Assembly (NCBI GenBank): GCA_026705605.1
Contig: JAPPAK010000007.1
Coordinates: forward strand, 186,001-250,000
Direction of reading: 5' to 3'
DNA length: 64,000 nt
Origin: Chloroflexota bacterium
Lineage (GTDB): Bacteria; Chloroflexota; Dehalococcoidia; Tepidiformales; Tepidiformaceae
Below the pieces are notes generated by a model. It was not told where the DNA came from. It searched no databases and was given only the letters and a program-made list of their open reading frames with translations. Of this stretch, positions 39,171 through 47,837 are shown piece by piece; position 1 is the first letter of the stretch; each line of letters starts with the position of its first letter. The position numbers and the translations under genes were made by a program.

Positions 39171-40628
39171 CTAGAGCGGGGCAAGCCTGTTGGCCTCGTC
39201 GAGCGCCCCCTCGAAGGCGTGGCCGATCTGAAGAATCGTGCCCTCGGCGCCCACGTCGCCGATGATCTGGAGGCCGACCGGCAGGCCCTCGCTGAGGCCG
39301 CAGGGGAGGCTGAGGGCGGGGAGGCCGGCGACGGCGCTGGGGAGCGTGTAGATGTCGTTGAGGTACATCGCGTAAGGGTCGTCGAGCTTGTCGCCGACGG
39401 GGAAGGCGACGCCGGGGGTGGTAGGGGTCACGAGGACGTCGTAGCGCGTGAAGGCTTCGCGGAACTCGTTGGTGATGAGGGTCCGGACCTTCTGCGCCTT
39501 CAGGTAGAACTGGTCGTAGTAACCGGCGCTGAGGGCGTAGACGCCGAGCATGATGCGGCGCTTCACTTCGTCGCCGAAGCCCTGCTCGCGGGTTTGCTCC
39601 ATGTTCTCCCACATGCTGCCGCCGCGCTCGCTGAGGCCGTACTTGACCCCGTCGTAGCGGGCCAGGTTGGAGCTCGCCTCGCTGGGGGCGATGAGGTAGT
39701 AGACGGCGAGGGCGTGCTCGGTCATGGGGAGGGAGAGGTCCGTGTCGACTTCGCAGCCGAGCGACTCGAGGTGGCGGAGGGCTTCGTCGATGCGAGTACG
39801 CACGCCGTCGTCCATTCCGTCGATGAAGTACTCGCGGGGCACGCCGATCTTCTTGCCGGCGACGTCGCGGCCGAGGTAGTGACGCATGTCGGGTCGGGGA
39901 GCAGGATCGCTGGTGGAGTCGCGGGGGTCGTGGCTTCCGATGCCGTCGAGGATGGTGGCGACGTCCTCGACATCGCGGCCGATGGGCCCCACCTGGTCGA
40001 GCGAGCTGCCGAAGGCGATGATGCCGAAACGGCTGACGCGGCCGTAGGTGGGGTCGAGGCCGACGACGCCGCAGAGGGCGGCGGGCTGACGGATGCTGCC
40101 GCCGGTGTCGCTGCCGAGAGCGGCAATGCACTCGCCTGCCGCCACCGCGGCGGCGGAGCCACCGGAGCTGCCTCCGGGCACGCGGTCGGTGTCCCAGGGG
40201 TTGCGGGTGACGCCATAGGCGGAGTGCTCGGTGCTGGAGCCCATGGCGAACTCGTCCATGTTCGCCTTGCCGACCATGACGGCGCCGGCGCGCTTCAGCT
40301 GTTCGTAGACGTGGCTGTCGTAGGGCGGGACGAAGTCGCCGAGCATGCGCGAGCCGGCGGTCGTGCGGACACCCTTCGTGACGATGAGGTCCTTGACGGC
40401 GAAGGGGATGCCGGTGAGGGGGGTGGCGGTACCGGCGGCAAAGCGGGCGTCGGCCTCGCGGGCCTGCTCGCGGGCGACCTCATCGGTCCGCGTGATGTAG
40501 GCGTTGACGCGGTCCTCGACCGCATCGACACGGGTAAGGACCGATTCCGTCAGCTCGACCGAAGAGAATTCCTTCGCGCGGAGGCCGTCCTGGGCCTCGT
40601 GCGCCGTCAGCTCCCAGAGCTCGCTCAT
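39171..40628 (-). CDS. gatA: Aspartyl/glutamyl-tRNA amidotransferase subunit A
   Basis: 485 residues, amidase-signature enzyme that frees ammonia from glutamine for Glu-tRNA(Gln) or Asp-tRNA(Asn). The Ser-cisSer-Lys triad is in FAVKDLIVTKGVRTTAGS and GGSSGGSAAAVAAGECIAALGSDTGGSIRQPAALCGVVG; YGRVSRFGIIAFGSSLDQVGPIGR follows. The start overlaps the gatC stop (ATGA). gatB is not in this window. Confidence 0.97.
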   Translation of the reverse strand: MSELWELTAHEAQDGLRAKEFSSVELTESVLTRVDAVEDRVNAYITRTDEVAREQAREADARFAAGTATPLTGIPFAVKDLIVTKGVRTTAGSRMLGDFVPPYDSHVYEQLKRAGAVMVGKANMDEFAMGSSTEHSAYGVTRNPWDTDRVPGGSSGGSAAAVAAGECIAALGSDTGGSIRQPAALCGVVGLDPTYGRVSRFGIIAFGSSLDQVGPIGRDVEDVATILDGIGSHDPRDSTSDPAPRPDMRHYLGRDVAGKKIGVPREYFIDGMDDGVRTRIDEALRHLESLGCEVDTDLSLPMTEHALAVYYLIAPSEASSNLARYDGVKYGLSERGGSMWENMEQTREQGFGDEVKRRIMLGVYALSAGYYDQFYLKAQKVRTLITNEFREAFTRYDVLVTPTTPGVAFPVGDKLDDPYAMYLNDIYTLPSAVAGLPALSLPCGLSEGLPVGLQIIGDVGAEGTILQIGHAFEGALDEANRLAPL

Positions 40629-40912
40629 TCGAGGACGGCGCGCACGCGAATCAGGCCGTCTTCGACCTCGGGCGCATTGCTGAGCGCATCGTCACGCGCC
40701 AGGGAAGGCGCGACGGAGTCGGTGCGCATGACGTTCTGAAGAGGCAAGGGGTGGGCGGTCGGTTCGACATCGTCGGTATCGACGGCGGCCAGTGCCTCGA
40801 AGTGTTCGAGGATGTCGGAGAGCTGAACCGTGAGGCGGTCAATCTCGGCGTCACTCAGGCCAAGGCGAGCGAGGCGGCCGATATGGAGCACCTGGTCGCG
40901 GGAGATGGGCAT
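40625..40912 (-). CDS. gatC: Aspartyl/glutamyl-tRNA amidotransferase subunit C
   Basis: 95 residues: ISRDQVLHIGRLARLGLSDAEIDRLTVQLSDILEHFEAL, then the extended C-terminal strap DDVEPTAHPLPLQNVMRTDSV. Stabilises GatA in the GatCAB complex. The ATG at 40910-40912 is fixed by a TACGAT box 6 nt upstream and by homology. Coupled to gatA by a 4 bp overlap. Confidence 0.95.
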   Translation of the reverse strand: MPISRDQVLHIGRLARLGLSDAEIDRLTVQLSDILEHFEALAAVDTDDVEPTAHPLPLQNVMRTDSVAPSLARDDALSNAPEVEDGLIRVRAVLE

Positions 40913-40918
40913 GGCGCG

Positions 40919-40924
40919 ATCGTA
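40919..40924 (-). promoter_or_regulatory. Predicted -10 box, leaderless, for gatCA
   Basis: TACGAT on the minus strand, 6 nt from the gatC ATG, no Shine-Dalgarno. Confidence 0.5.
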
Positions 40925-41045
40925 CACACGGTCTCCCGCACGTGCCCGCAAGGGGCCGTTTTGCTAGGCTCGATGGTGATGCGGCACCCCGCCCATCCCT
41001 CGCTCTTGAACCCAATCGCATTGCTAGCCGACTGCGCTTTCGACG

Positions 41046-44000
41046 ATGTCTAGCCGCGTCGTCATCCGCCGCCGTCTGCGAGCGCGCCGGGCCCGGCAGA
41101 AGCGGGGCGGGCTCCCGATCTGGGCGATTCTCGTGCTGGTGGTGGGATTCATCGGTTCGGCCACGCTGGCGGCCGGGGCGGGGAGCGTCTTCGCGGTCTA
41201 CCAGCACTACGCCCGCGACTACGTGCCAATCGAGGATCTGCTGATCGAGCGGCAGGTCGGAATCACGCGCATCTTCGACCGGACGGGCGAGGTCGAGCTG
41301 GGGGTTCTGACGAACCCCGCCCAGCAGCTTCTCCACCCCGTGGCGCTGGAAGACATCTCGCAGAGCATGATCGACGCCACCGTCTCGACGGAGGACAACG
41401 CCTTCTGGACGCATCCCGGGGTGAACTACCGGGGCCTCGCGCGGGCGGCCTGGGAGAACTACGTGGGGGGAGGCATCGGCACGGGGACGGGTGGTTCCTC
41501 GATCACGCAGCAGCTGATCAAGAACGTCTACATCTGCGGGAGCTTCACCGATCCCGATGACCCCTGCGTGGCCGAGCGCACAGTCGACCGGAAGCTCCGA
41601 GAGATCGCCTATGCGATCGAGCTGGAGCAGGACTACACGAAGGTGCAGATCCTCACCTGGTACCTGAACCAGATCTCGTACGCGGACCGCTACGTAGGGG
41701 TGCAGGCGGCGGCGCAGGGGTACTTCCGCAAGGATGCGGCCGACCTGACCCTGGCGGAGTCGGCGATGCTGGCGGGCATCCCGCAGTTCCCGACGCTCTA
41801 CCACCCGCGGTTGAACTGTCTGCGGGACGACGAGGACAACTGCGTTCTCGATTCGCTCGGGCGGATGACCGTGGGCGGCCCGGCGAAGGTCCGCCAGGAG
41901 GACGTCATCGACCTGATGGTGACCCACGGCTGGATCACGTTCTCGGAGGCCTCGGACGCGAAGGCGGAGACGCTGTACGTGTATCCCGCCGCGACGACCG
42001 CAGCCCAGGACGCATCCGCGTTCATAGACAATCAGGTGGAGCCGCGGCTGGTACGCATGTGCGAGGCGGGGCTCCTGCCCAGGCTGGAGAACGTCGACGA
42101 CTGCCTCACGAGCGTGCACAGCGCCGGCTGGACGGTTCGCACCACGCTCGACTGGACGGCAACCCAGGATGCGCTGGCGATGGCGCGCGAGGCGATCGAG
42201 CGGGGGCTGGAGGCGGGGTGCGAGTGCCACAACGCGGCAGTCGTGACGATCGAGCCGGAGACGGGTGAGCTGCTGGTCTACGCGCCCAATCGCGACCCAT
42301 CGGTCACGGCGGATCCGCGGGTGGCGGGCAATGTCGACCAGCTCGTGGAGATTAACCAGCCGGGGTCGGCGTTCAAGCCGGCGGTGTACCTGGCCTGGTT
42401 CGAGTACGCGCAGAAGGCGCCGATGAGCATCCTCTGGGACACGAACCCGCTGGAGCTTGAGGGGGAGGAGGTCGAGATCATCAATCCGCGCACGGAGCCA
42501 CGCACGGAGGGGCTGATCTCGGCGCGGGCGGCACTGGGTGGCTCGCAGAACGTGGCCGCCTACCGGGCGGCGCAGGAGGCGGGCATCGAGAACGTGATCA
42601 CGATGGCCAAGCTGCTGGGGATCACGACGATCGACCAGCAGTTCGACCCGACCTTCGTCTCGCACCTCGACATCTACTACGGGGCCTCGATCGCGACCGG
42701 GGGCGCCAACATCCGCGCCGTCGACATGGCCTACATGAACGCAACGATCGCCAACATGGGGGTGATGGTGGGGGTGCCCCACCACGCCACGACGGTCGCG
42801 CCCGACACGCTCAACAACACGGCCTTCGACGAGGGCGTCGATTACGAGAACGCGCTCCAGCAGAAGCTCGACTTCCAGCGCGGGCATCTGCGGCTGCCGG
42901 GGACGCGGCCGCTCGACCCGGTGGTGGTGCTGGAGGTGCGCGATATCAACAACCGGGTCATCTTCCAGCACCAGGGGCCGCAGCGGATTCGCACGGTCGA
43001 TGCGGGGAGCGTCTGGCTGCTGCACAGCGTCATGTCGGACTGCACGGCACGCTTTGTCATCTGGAGCTGCGGCGAGAGCAACGAGGACATCCGGCTCGAT
43101 ACGTTCGTGAACGGCGAGAAGCTCCCGGCCGGGATCAAGACGGGAACGCAGCAGGGGCCGCTGGACGCCGACGACACGCTGGAGACGTGGATGAACGGCT
43201 ACTCGCGGCACGCCGCCACGGCGGTGTGGGTCGGCAACGCCACGAACGAGCTCGTGATTGACGGGCGGAGCGGCGAATACGCCTCGGCCCGGACGACGCT
43301 GTGGCTGTTCAAGAACTGGATGGGGGACTACCACAGCTACCTGCTGTCGGAGGACCGGATCGAGGCGGTGGCGGACTTCGAAGAGCTGCAGCCCGACAAC
43401 GTCGAGCTCCAGGACTTCGTCACGCCGGCAACGGATCGCATTCTTGACGGAGGCTGCGACCAGGTGGTGGAGGCGTGGGTTCGCACGGATGTCGAATACG
43501 AGGAACCGTGCGAGCCGGCCGTGATCGACACGCGCAACGGACTTCTCGCCTCGAGCAAGACGCCGCTGCGCTACCGGGAGGTCCAGAACTTCGTGAAGCT
43601 CCCGGGGTGGGAGCCCGAACTCGCGATCAAGCTGGTGGAGGAACCCCCTGAGGACCTGGACGTGTTTATTCCTCTGATGCCGGAGGAGGAGAGCACGGGG
43701 CTGCGCGCCGTCGAGATCGCCTGGCCGCTCCCGAGCGATGACGTCGGGCGAGGGACCCAGGTGCTGGGCAGCGTGAACGTCGGGCGCCTGACCGAGTGGC
43801 TGCTGGAGATCGGACCGGGGGCCAATCCCGGGGAAGACGACTGGGTGGTGCTCGCCTCGGGCGAGGAGAACGTGTTGAGCGAGCTGCTGGGCACCATTGA
43901 GCTGGAGGAGTTCGCACCACGGGTCTACACCCTGCGGCTCACCGCGCGGCAGGGGCTGCTGGCGCCGCTGCGCTCCACAATCCAGGTAAACGTGAACGAC

Positions 44001-44132
44001 GGGCCGCCGACGCCTCCCTTGAGGACGCTGCTCTCAAGCCCGACCTCGCCAAGCATCCCGTTCGACGAGGGACCGCCGGAGCCACGTGAGCCGGACGAGC
44101 CGCGAGAGCCCGACGAGCCCGAGGAGCAGTAG
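41046..44132 (+). CDS. Class A penicillin-binding protein (bifunctional PBP1)
   Basis: 1028 residues. A basic cytoplasmic tail and one membrane segment (IWAILVLVVGFIGSATLAAG) lead to the GT51 glycosyltransferase (ATVSTEDNAFWTHPGVNYRG with Glu116; GGSSITQQLIKN; RKLREIAYAIELE). The transpeptidase domain has SxxK at Ser441 (PGSAFKP), SxN at Ser500 (SQN) and KTG at Lys698. A C-terminal beta-rich, Ig/FN3-like segment and a Pro/Glu-rich tail (repeats of EPDEPREP) make it longer than most. It polymerises and cross-links peptidoglycan, so this organism has a murein wall, unlike Dehalococcoides. No good Shine-Dalgarno; a TGcTAGCCG box lies 15 nt before the ATG. Confidence 0.95.
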   Translation: MSSRVVIRRRLRARRARQKRGGLPIWAILVLVVGFIGSATLAAGAGSVFAVYQHYARDYVPIEDLLIERQVGITRIFDRTGEVELGVLTNPAQQLLHPVALEDISQSMIDATVSTEDNAFWTHPGVNYRGLARAAWENYVGGGIGTGTGGSSITQQLIKNVYICGSFTDPDDPCVAERTVDRKLREIAYAIELEQDYTKVQILTWYLNQISYADRYVGVQAAAQGYFRKDAADLTLAESAMLAGIPQFPTLYHPRLNCLRDDEDNCVLDSLGRMTVGGPAKVRQEDVIDLMVTHGWITFSEASDAKAETLYVYPAATTAAQDASAFIDNQVEPRLVRMCEAGLLPRLENVDDCLTSVHSAGWTVRTTLDWTATQDALAMAREAIERGLEAGCECHNAAVVTIEPETGELLVYAPNRDPSVTADPRVAGNVDQLVEINQPGSAFKPAVYLAWFEYAQKAPMSILWDTNPLELEGEEVEIINPRTEPRTEGLISARAALGGSQNVAAYRAAQEAGIENVITMAKLLGITTIDQQFDPTFVSHLDIYYGASIATGGANIRAVDMAYMNATIANMGVMVGVPHHATTVAPDTLNNTAFDEGVDYENALQQKLDFQRGHLRLPGTRPLDPVVVLEVRDINNRVIFQHQGPQRIRTVDAGSVWLLHSVMSDCTARFVIWSCGESNEDIRLDTFVNGEKLPAGIKTGTQQGPLDADDTLETWMNGYSRHAATAVWVGNATNELVIDGRSGEYASARTTLWLFKNWMGDYHSYLLSEDRIEAVADFEELQPDNVELQDFVTPATDRILDGGCDQVVEAWVRTDVEYEEPCEPAVIDTRNGLLASSKTPLRYREVQNFVKLPGWEPELAIKLVEEPPEDLDVFIPLMPEEESTGLRAVEIAWPLPSDDVGRGTQVLGSVNVGRLTEWLLEIGPGANPGEDDWVVLASGEENVLSELLGTIELEEFAPRVYTLRLTARQGLLAPLRSTIQVNVNDGPPTPPLRTLLSSPTSPSIPFDEGPPEPREPDEPREPDEPEEQ

Positions 44133-44144
44133 GGTCCAGAGGCG

Positions 44145-45062
44145 CTAGCGGAAGCGGGCGCCCACCTTCAGCCCGATCTCCGCGGCCCACTCGCCGGCGT
44201 TCACCTTGCGCGCGCCCTGGGGCTGCACGCGCTCCACATGCAGGACTCCCCCGTTGAGGCGCAGATCGATGCCATCCTCCTCAATGCGGAGGACGGCGCC
44301 GGGCATGCCGGGCTCGTCGCGCAGCGAGAGGCGGCAATCGAAGACGCCGAGCCGCTCGCCACGGCGAGTGGTCCAGGCGCCGGGCTGCGGATTGCAGCCG
44401 CGGATGAGGTCGTACACCTGCTGGGCGGGGAGGTGCCAGGGAATGCGGGCGTGCTCCTCGTCGCATGGCGGTTCGTAGGTCGAGAGGGCGTGGTCCTGCT
44501 CGGTGCGGGGCGCCTCGCCGGAATCGACAAGGGCGACAGCCTCGGCCAAGGCGTCGACGCCCATGGGGAACAACCGCTCGAAGTACAGCGAGCCGAGGGT
44601 ATCGTCGGGGCCGATCTCGCAGCTCTTCTGGAGGAGGACGGGGCCCGTATCCATGCCTTTGTCGGGCCAGAAGATGCTGAGGCCGGTCTCGGTGCGGCCG
44701 AAGATGATGGGCCAGTTCATGGCGGAGGACCCGCGGTGGAGTGGGAGGAGGCTGGGGTGGTACTGGATGGTGCCGTGCTCGGGGGCGGCGAGGGCTTCCT
44801 CGGGCAGCATCTCCGTGACGAAGGCCATGACGCCGAGCTCGGCGCCAGCGGCCCGCCACGCGGCAAGGCCCTCCTCGCCCTTGAGGGCAGCGGTATCGAT
44901 GGGGGCAAGGCCGGCTTCCTCGGCGGCGACCCAGAGGGGGTCGGGGCGGCCGCCCTCGCGCGGCTCGGGGGCAGAGGCGGCGACGATCTCGACGCCGTCC
45001 TCGATCAGGCGCTTCAGCACAGCTTCTCCGAAGGCGGCCTGACCGATGATCGAGACGCGCAT
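44145..45062 (-). CDS. Formyltransferase: stand-alone 10-formyl-THF dehydrogenase hydrolase-like domain
   Basis: 305 residues, methionyl-tRNA formyltransferase fold. The folate site is YHPSLLPLHRGSSAMNWPIIFG with GLSIFWPDKGMDTGPVLLQKSCEI (catalytic Asn/His/Asp set) and a C-terminal OB-like domain (RIPWHLPAQQVYDLIRGCNPQPGAWTT). The opening MRVSIIGQAAFGEAVLKRL and the FWPDKGMDTG stretch resemble the N-terminal hydrolase domain of animal 10-formyltetrahydrofolate dehydrogenase more than true Fmt. It may be a formyl-THF hydrolase or a formyltransferase acting on a small substrate. GGGGAGG 6 nt before the ATG. Confidence 0.85.
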   Translation of the reverse strand: MRVSIIGQAAFGEAVLKRLIEDGVEIVAASAPEPREGGRPDPLWVAAEEAGLAPIDTAALKGEEGLAAWRAAGAELGVMAFVTEMLPEEALAAPEHGTIQYHPSLLPLHRGSSAMNWPIIFGRTETGLSIFWPDKGMDTGPVLLQKSCEIGPDDTLGSLYFERLFPMGVDALAEAVALVDSGEAPRTEQDHALSTYEPPCDEEHARIPWHLPAQQVYDLIRGCNPQPGAWTTRRGERLGVFDCRLSLRDEPGMPGAVLRIEEDGIDLRLNGGVLHVERVQPQGARKVNAGEWAAEIGLKVGARFR

Positions 45063-45156
45063 GCGTTCCTCCCCGGGCCCAGTCGGCTCAGCGGGAGCCT
45101 ACACCAGCACGCAGGGCGAGCGTGTAAGGGCCAAGGGGGCCTACACTCACCCTACG

Positions 45157-45249
45157 ATGCTGCAGCGACCAGTATCCGAAGGAGCCCCTCAGGGCGGCGT
45201 TCAAGCCGCCCTGGCGCGCGGCGGAGCCGGGGCCGGGCCAAGGGCCTGA
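45157..45249 (+). CDS. Possible 30-codon leader ORF upstream of the acetyltransferase
   Basis: ATG at 45157 to TGA at 45249, with a TACACT box 9 nt ahead (45142-45147), the same geometry as other leaderless starts here. It encodes MLQRPVSEGAPQGG followed by an Ala/Gly/Arg-rich end. It contains the hairpin at 45191-45212 and ends 42 bp before the acetyltransferase. It could be a regulatory leader peptide or nothing at all. Confidence 0.2.
   Translation: MLQRPVSEGAPQGGVQAALARGGAGAGPRA
45191..45212 (+). promoter_or_regulatory. Perfect hairpin in the acetyltransferase leader
   Basis: AGGGCGGC-GTTCAA-GCCGCCCT, an 8 bp perfect stem with a 6 nt loop, in the 229 bp between two divergent genes. No T-run follows, so it is not a simple terminator; it may control the downstream ArgA-like gene or act as an operator. 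Confidence 0.35.
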
Positions 45250-45291
45250 GCCTCGTCAGCCGTTCCGTCCCGCGTACCTGGAGGTTTTCCA

Positions 45292-45768
45292 ATGGTCTGT
45301 GTCGAACCGGCCCGCCTGAGCGATGCCGACGCCATCCATGCCCTGATCGATGATTGGGCGCAGCGCGGCGAGATGCTCGAACGCCCGCTCGGCGAAATTC
45401 ATGAGGCGATCCGCGACTTCAAGGTCGCCCGCGAGGGGGACGAGGTGGTGGGGTGCGGCTCGCTCCACATCATGGGGTCTGACCTGGCGGAGATTCGCTC
45501 GCTGGCCGTGCGCGAGGACCAGCACGGCAAGGGCGTCGGCGCGATGATCGTGCAGGAGTGCGTCGAGGAAGGCAGGGAGATGGGCATCGAGCGCGTGTTC
45601 GCCCTGACCTATCAGCCCGGCTTCTTCGAGCGGCAGGGGTTCGTTCTCGCGAACGTGATGGACTTTCCCCAGAAGGTCTGGAACGAGTGCGTGCGGTGTC
45701 CGTTCTTCACGGACTGCCGGGAGATCGCGGTCGTGCGCGACTTGCGGATGGATGGCGGAGCGCCCTGA
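45292..45768 (+). CDS. ArgA-type GNAT N-acetyltransferase
   Basis: 158 residues. GNAT fold with acetyl-CoA loop AEIRSLAVREDQHGKGVGAMIVQECVEEGREMGIERVFALTYQPGFFERQGF. The Cys-rich end (KVWNECVRCPFFTDCREIAVV) is typical of short ArgA-like N-acetylglutamate synthases that start arginine biosynthesis. The ATG follows GGAGG with 8 nt spacing. No other arg genes nearby. The leader contains a hairpin and a small ORF, which hints at regulation. Confidence 0.88.
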   Translation: MVCVEPARLSDADAIHALIDDWAQRGEMLERPLGEIHEAIRDFKVAREGDEVVGCGSLHIMGSDLAEIRSLAVREDQHGKGVGAMIVQECVEEGREMGIERVFALTYQPGFFERQGFVLANVMDFPQKVWNECVRCPFFTDCREIAVVRDLRMDGGAP

Positions 45769-45833
45769 ACAGAGGCGCAAGGATTGTCATGGCCATGCTT
45801 GTCCTGTAGCATAACTGTGCCGGGAGGATGAGC

Positions 45834-46094
45834 GTGGCGGCTTCCACATTCGATTCGCGTGAGGCGTATCACAGGCTGCGCGAGGGCGGCATGGATGAAC
45901 CGGCCGCCAACGCGGTCGTCGAGATCCTGAGCCCCTTCGTCACGCGCGACATCCTCCGAGCAGAGCTGGCAACCGTCCGTGCCGAGGTGCAAGCCGACCT
46001 CGCGAGCATGCAGCTCAGGATCATCACCTTTGTGGCGGCCCTCAACGTTGGGATTGCGACCATCGCGGTCGCGGTTGCGGCGCTGGTGACGTAG
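45834..46094 (+). CDS. Small coiled-coil membrane protein
   Basis: 86 residues. A charged helix (SREAYHRLREGGMDEPAANAVVEIL) and a coiled-coil stretch (TRDILRAELATVRAEVQADLASMQLRI) are followed by one C-terminal membrane segment (FVAALNVGIATIAVAVAALV). This architecture resembles the DUF1640/CCDC90-like proteins. The GTG at 45834 is chosen because GGGAGG lies 6 nt ahead; an ATG at 45828 directly abuts the GGAGG and so is unlikely. A TAGCAT box is at 45807-45812. Confidence 0.7.
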   Translation: MAASTFDSREAYHRLREGGMDEPAANAVVEILSPFVTRDILRAELATVRAEVQADLASMQLRIITFVAALNVGIATIAVAVAALVT

Positions 46095-46110
46095 CAGCCC
46101 CGTTCCTGCC

Positions 46111-47730
46111 CTAGAACTTCGAAATCTCGATCTCTTTCTGGGTGATGAATTCGAGCAACGCAGGGTTGCCGGCTTCGGTCTGGGCGATGCCGCGCTTGAT
46201 GGCGGGCACGATCTCGGAGGCGTCGGTGACACGTTCGCCGTAGCCGCCGAAGGCCGTGGCCATGTCGGCGTAGTTGCCGCTGATGTCGGTGCTGCGGTAC
46301 TTCTCGGTGGCGGCCTGCATGATGGGCAGCTCGATCGCCATCGAGAAGTTGTTGAGGAGGATGGAGAGGATGGGGATGCGCTCGCGAACGGCCGTTTCGA
46401 AATCCATGCCGGTGAAGCCGATGGCGGCGTCACCCCAGACGTTGATGCAGAGGCGGTCCGGCCGGGCGAGCTTGGCGCCCATCGCGTAGCCGAGGCCTGT
46501 CCCGAGCTGGGTGGTCTTGCCCCAGCCGATGTAGCTGAGGGGCGTGCGGCTCTCCCAGAAGGGGGAGAGCTGGTCGCGGGGGCTGCCGGCGTCATGCGTG
46601 ATGATGGTGTTCTCGACGTCGACGGTGTGCAGCAGGTCCCAGATGACGCGGTAGGGCGAGAGGGGGGAGGAGTCGTCGGTCAGCTTCGGCTTCCACTGCT
46701 CGATCCACTCTGACTTGATGGTGGCGATGCGGTCGGTGACGCCGTCGCGTGACGCGCTCACGCCGTCGAGCTCGCAGAGGAGGGCGTCGAGGGTCAGCTT
46801 CGCGTCACCGATAAGGGCGTGGGCGGAGGCGACGTCCTTGTTGACGTCGGCGGGATCGAGGGTGGCATGGATGATCGTCTTGCCCTTCGGCATGGCGACG
46901 CCGAACCCGGTGGCCGCGAAGCTACAGCCGATGCCGAAGATGACGTCGGCGTCCTGCAGGAACTCATGGACCGCGCGGGGGATGGCGCGGCCGCCGGAGC
47001 CGAGGGAGAGGGGGTGGTTCTCGGGGAAGGCGCTCTTACCCTGGAGGCTCGTGGTGACGGGAATCTGGAGGCGCTCGGCGAGCTCGCGCAGCTCGTCCCA
47101 GGCCTTCGCGTAGTGGACGCCCTGGCCGGCGTAGATGACGGGCCGCTCGGCGTTGCGGAGAACCTCGGCGACGCTCTTGACGGCCTCGGGGTCGGGGCCG
47201 GAACGGAGGGCGGGCGCGGGCTCGTAGACGAAGTCGTCGGGCACTTCCTCCTGGAAGACATCGCCGGGGATCTCGATAAGGACGGGCCGGGGGCGGCCGT
47301 TGCGCACCTGCGTGAAGGCGCGTCGCATCACGTCCGGGACGGTTGAGCCGAGGGTGACCTGCTCGGTCCACTTGGTGACGTGCTGGAAGTTGAGGAAGGA
47401 GTTGAAGTTGGGAGCCGTGTTGGTGATTCGGCGGGCATAGCCGCCCGGCATCACGAGAATGGGGACGGAATCGCCGTAGGCCTGGGCGACGCCGCCAAAG
47501 GCGTTCTCGGCCCCGGGCCCGTGCTGCATGGCGAAGACGCCGATGCGATCGCCTGAGTTCACGCGGCTGAAGGCATCGGCCATGTGCAGGCCGACGCGTT
47601 CCTGGCGGACGATGATCGTGCGGACGTCGGCGCGAGCGGCCGCCTCGATGATGGGGTTGACGGGATAGGCGACGAGAAACTCGACGCCCTCGCGCTTCAG
47701 GATTTCGGCTACGGCATCGGCGACTTTCAT
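46111..47730 (-). CDS. Thiamine-diphosphate-dependent enzyme (acetolactate synthase-like)
   Basis: 539 residues with the three ThDP domains. The N-terminal pyrimidine domain has the catalytic Glu in VRQERVGLHMADAFSRV and AMQHGPGAENAFGGVAQAYGD; the middle domain has ERPVIYAGQGVHYAKA; the PP domain reads NVWGDAAIGFTGMDFETAVRERIPILSILLNN, the GDG...NN signature with GDA. It resembles acetolactate synthase/benzoylformate decarboxylase/oxalyl-CoA decarboxylase relatives; the substrate is unknown. ATG with AGGGGGAA upstream. No ilvN-like regulatory subunit adjacent. Confidence 0.88.
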   Translation of the reverse strand: MKVADAVAEILKREGVEFLVAYPVNPIIEAAARADVRTIIVRQERVGLHMADAFSRVNSGDRIGVFAMQHGPGAENAFGGVAQAYGDSVPILVMPGGYARRITNTAPNFNSFLNFQHVTKWTEQVTLGSTVPDVMRRAFTQVRNGRPRPVLIEIPGDVFQEEVPDDFVYEPAPALRSGPDPEAVKSVAEVLRNAERPVIYAGQGVHYAKAWDELRELAERLQIPVTTSLQGKSAFPENHPLSLGSGGRAIPRAVHEFLQDADVIFGIGCSFAATGFGVAMPKGKTIIHATLDPADVNKDVASAHALIGDAKLTLDALLCELDGVSASRDGVTDRIATIKSEWIEQWKPKLTDDSSPLSPYRVIWDLLHTVDVENTIITHDAGSPRDQLSPFWESRTPLSYIGWGKTTQLGTGLGYAMGAKLARPDRLCINVWGDAAIGFTGMDFETAVRERIPILSILLNNFSMAIELPIMQAATEKYRSTDISGNYADMATAFGGYGERVTDASEIVPAIKRGIAQTEAGNPALLEFITQKEIEISKF

Positions 47731-47823
47731 GGCTTCCCCCTTGCGTGCCGCGACGGGGCCGTTCGCGGCGGCGTCAGTCTACCGGTCGGACGGTCGCGCT
47801 TGCCGCAAGCGCAGGGTGGCGCG

Positions 47824-47829
47824 CACAAT
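47824..47829 (+). promoter_or_regulatory. Predicted -10 box, leaderless, for the P-loop protein
   Basis: CACAAT, 8 nt before the ATG at 47838, no Shine-Dalgarno. Confidence 0.4.
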
Positions 47830-47837
47830 TCGGCGCG

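Noticed and set aside
40851..43334. Long open frame (827 codons) on the minus strand opposite the penicillin-binding protein
   Set aside because: Composition is Arg/His/Val-rich with no recognisable domain; it is a by-product of GC-rich codon bias in the real plus-strand gene.
45191..45212. T-arm of a tRNA or tmRNA (stem with GTTCAA loop)
   Set aside because: No acceptor, D or anticodon arms can be drawn around it and no CCA follows.
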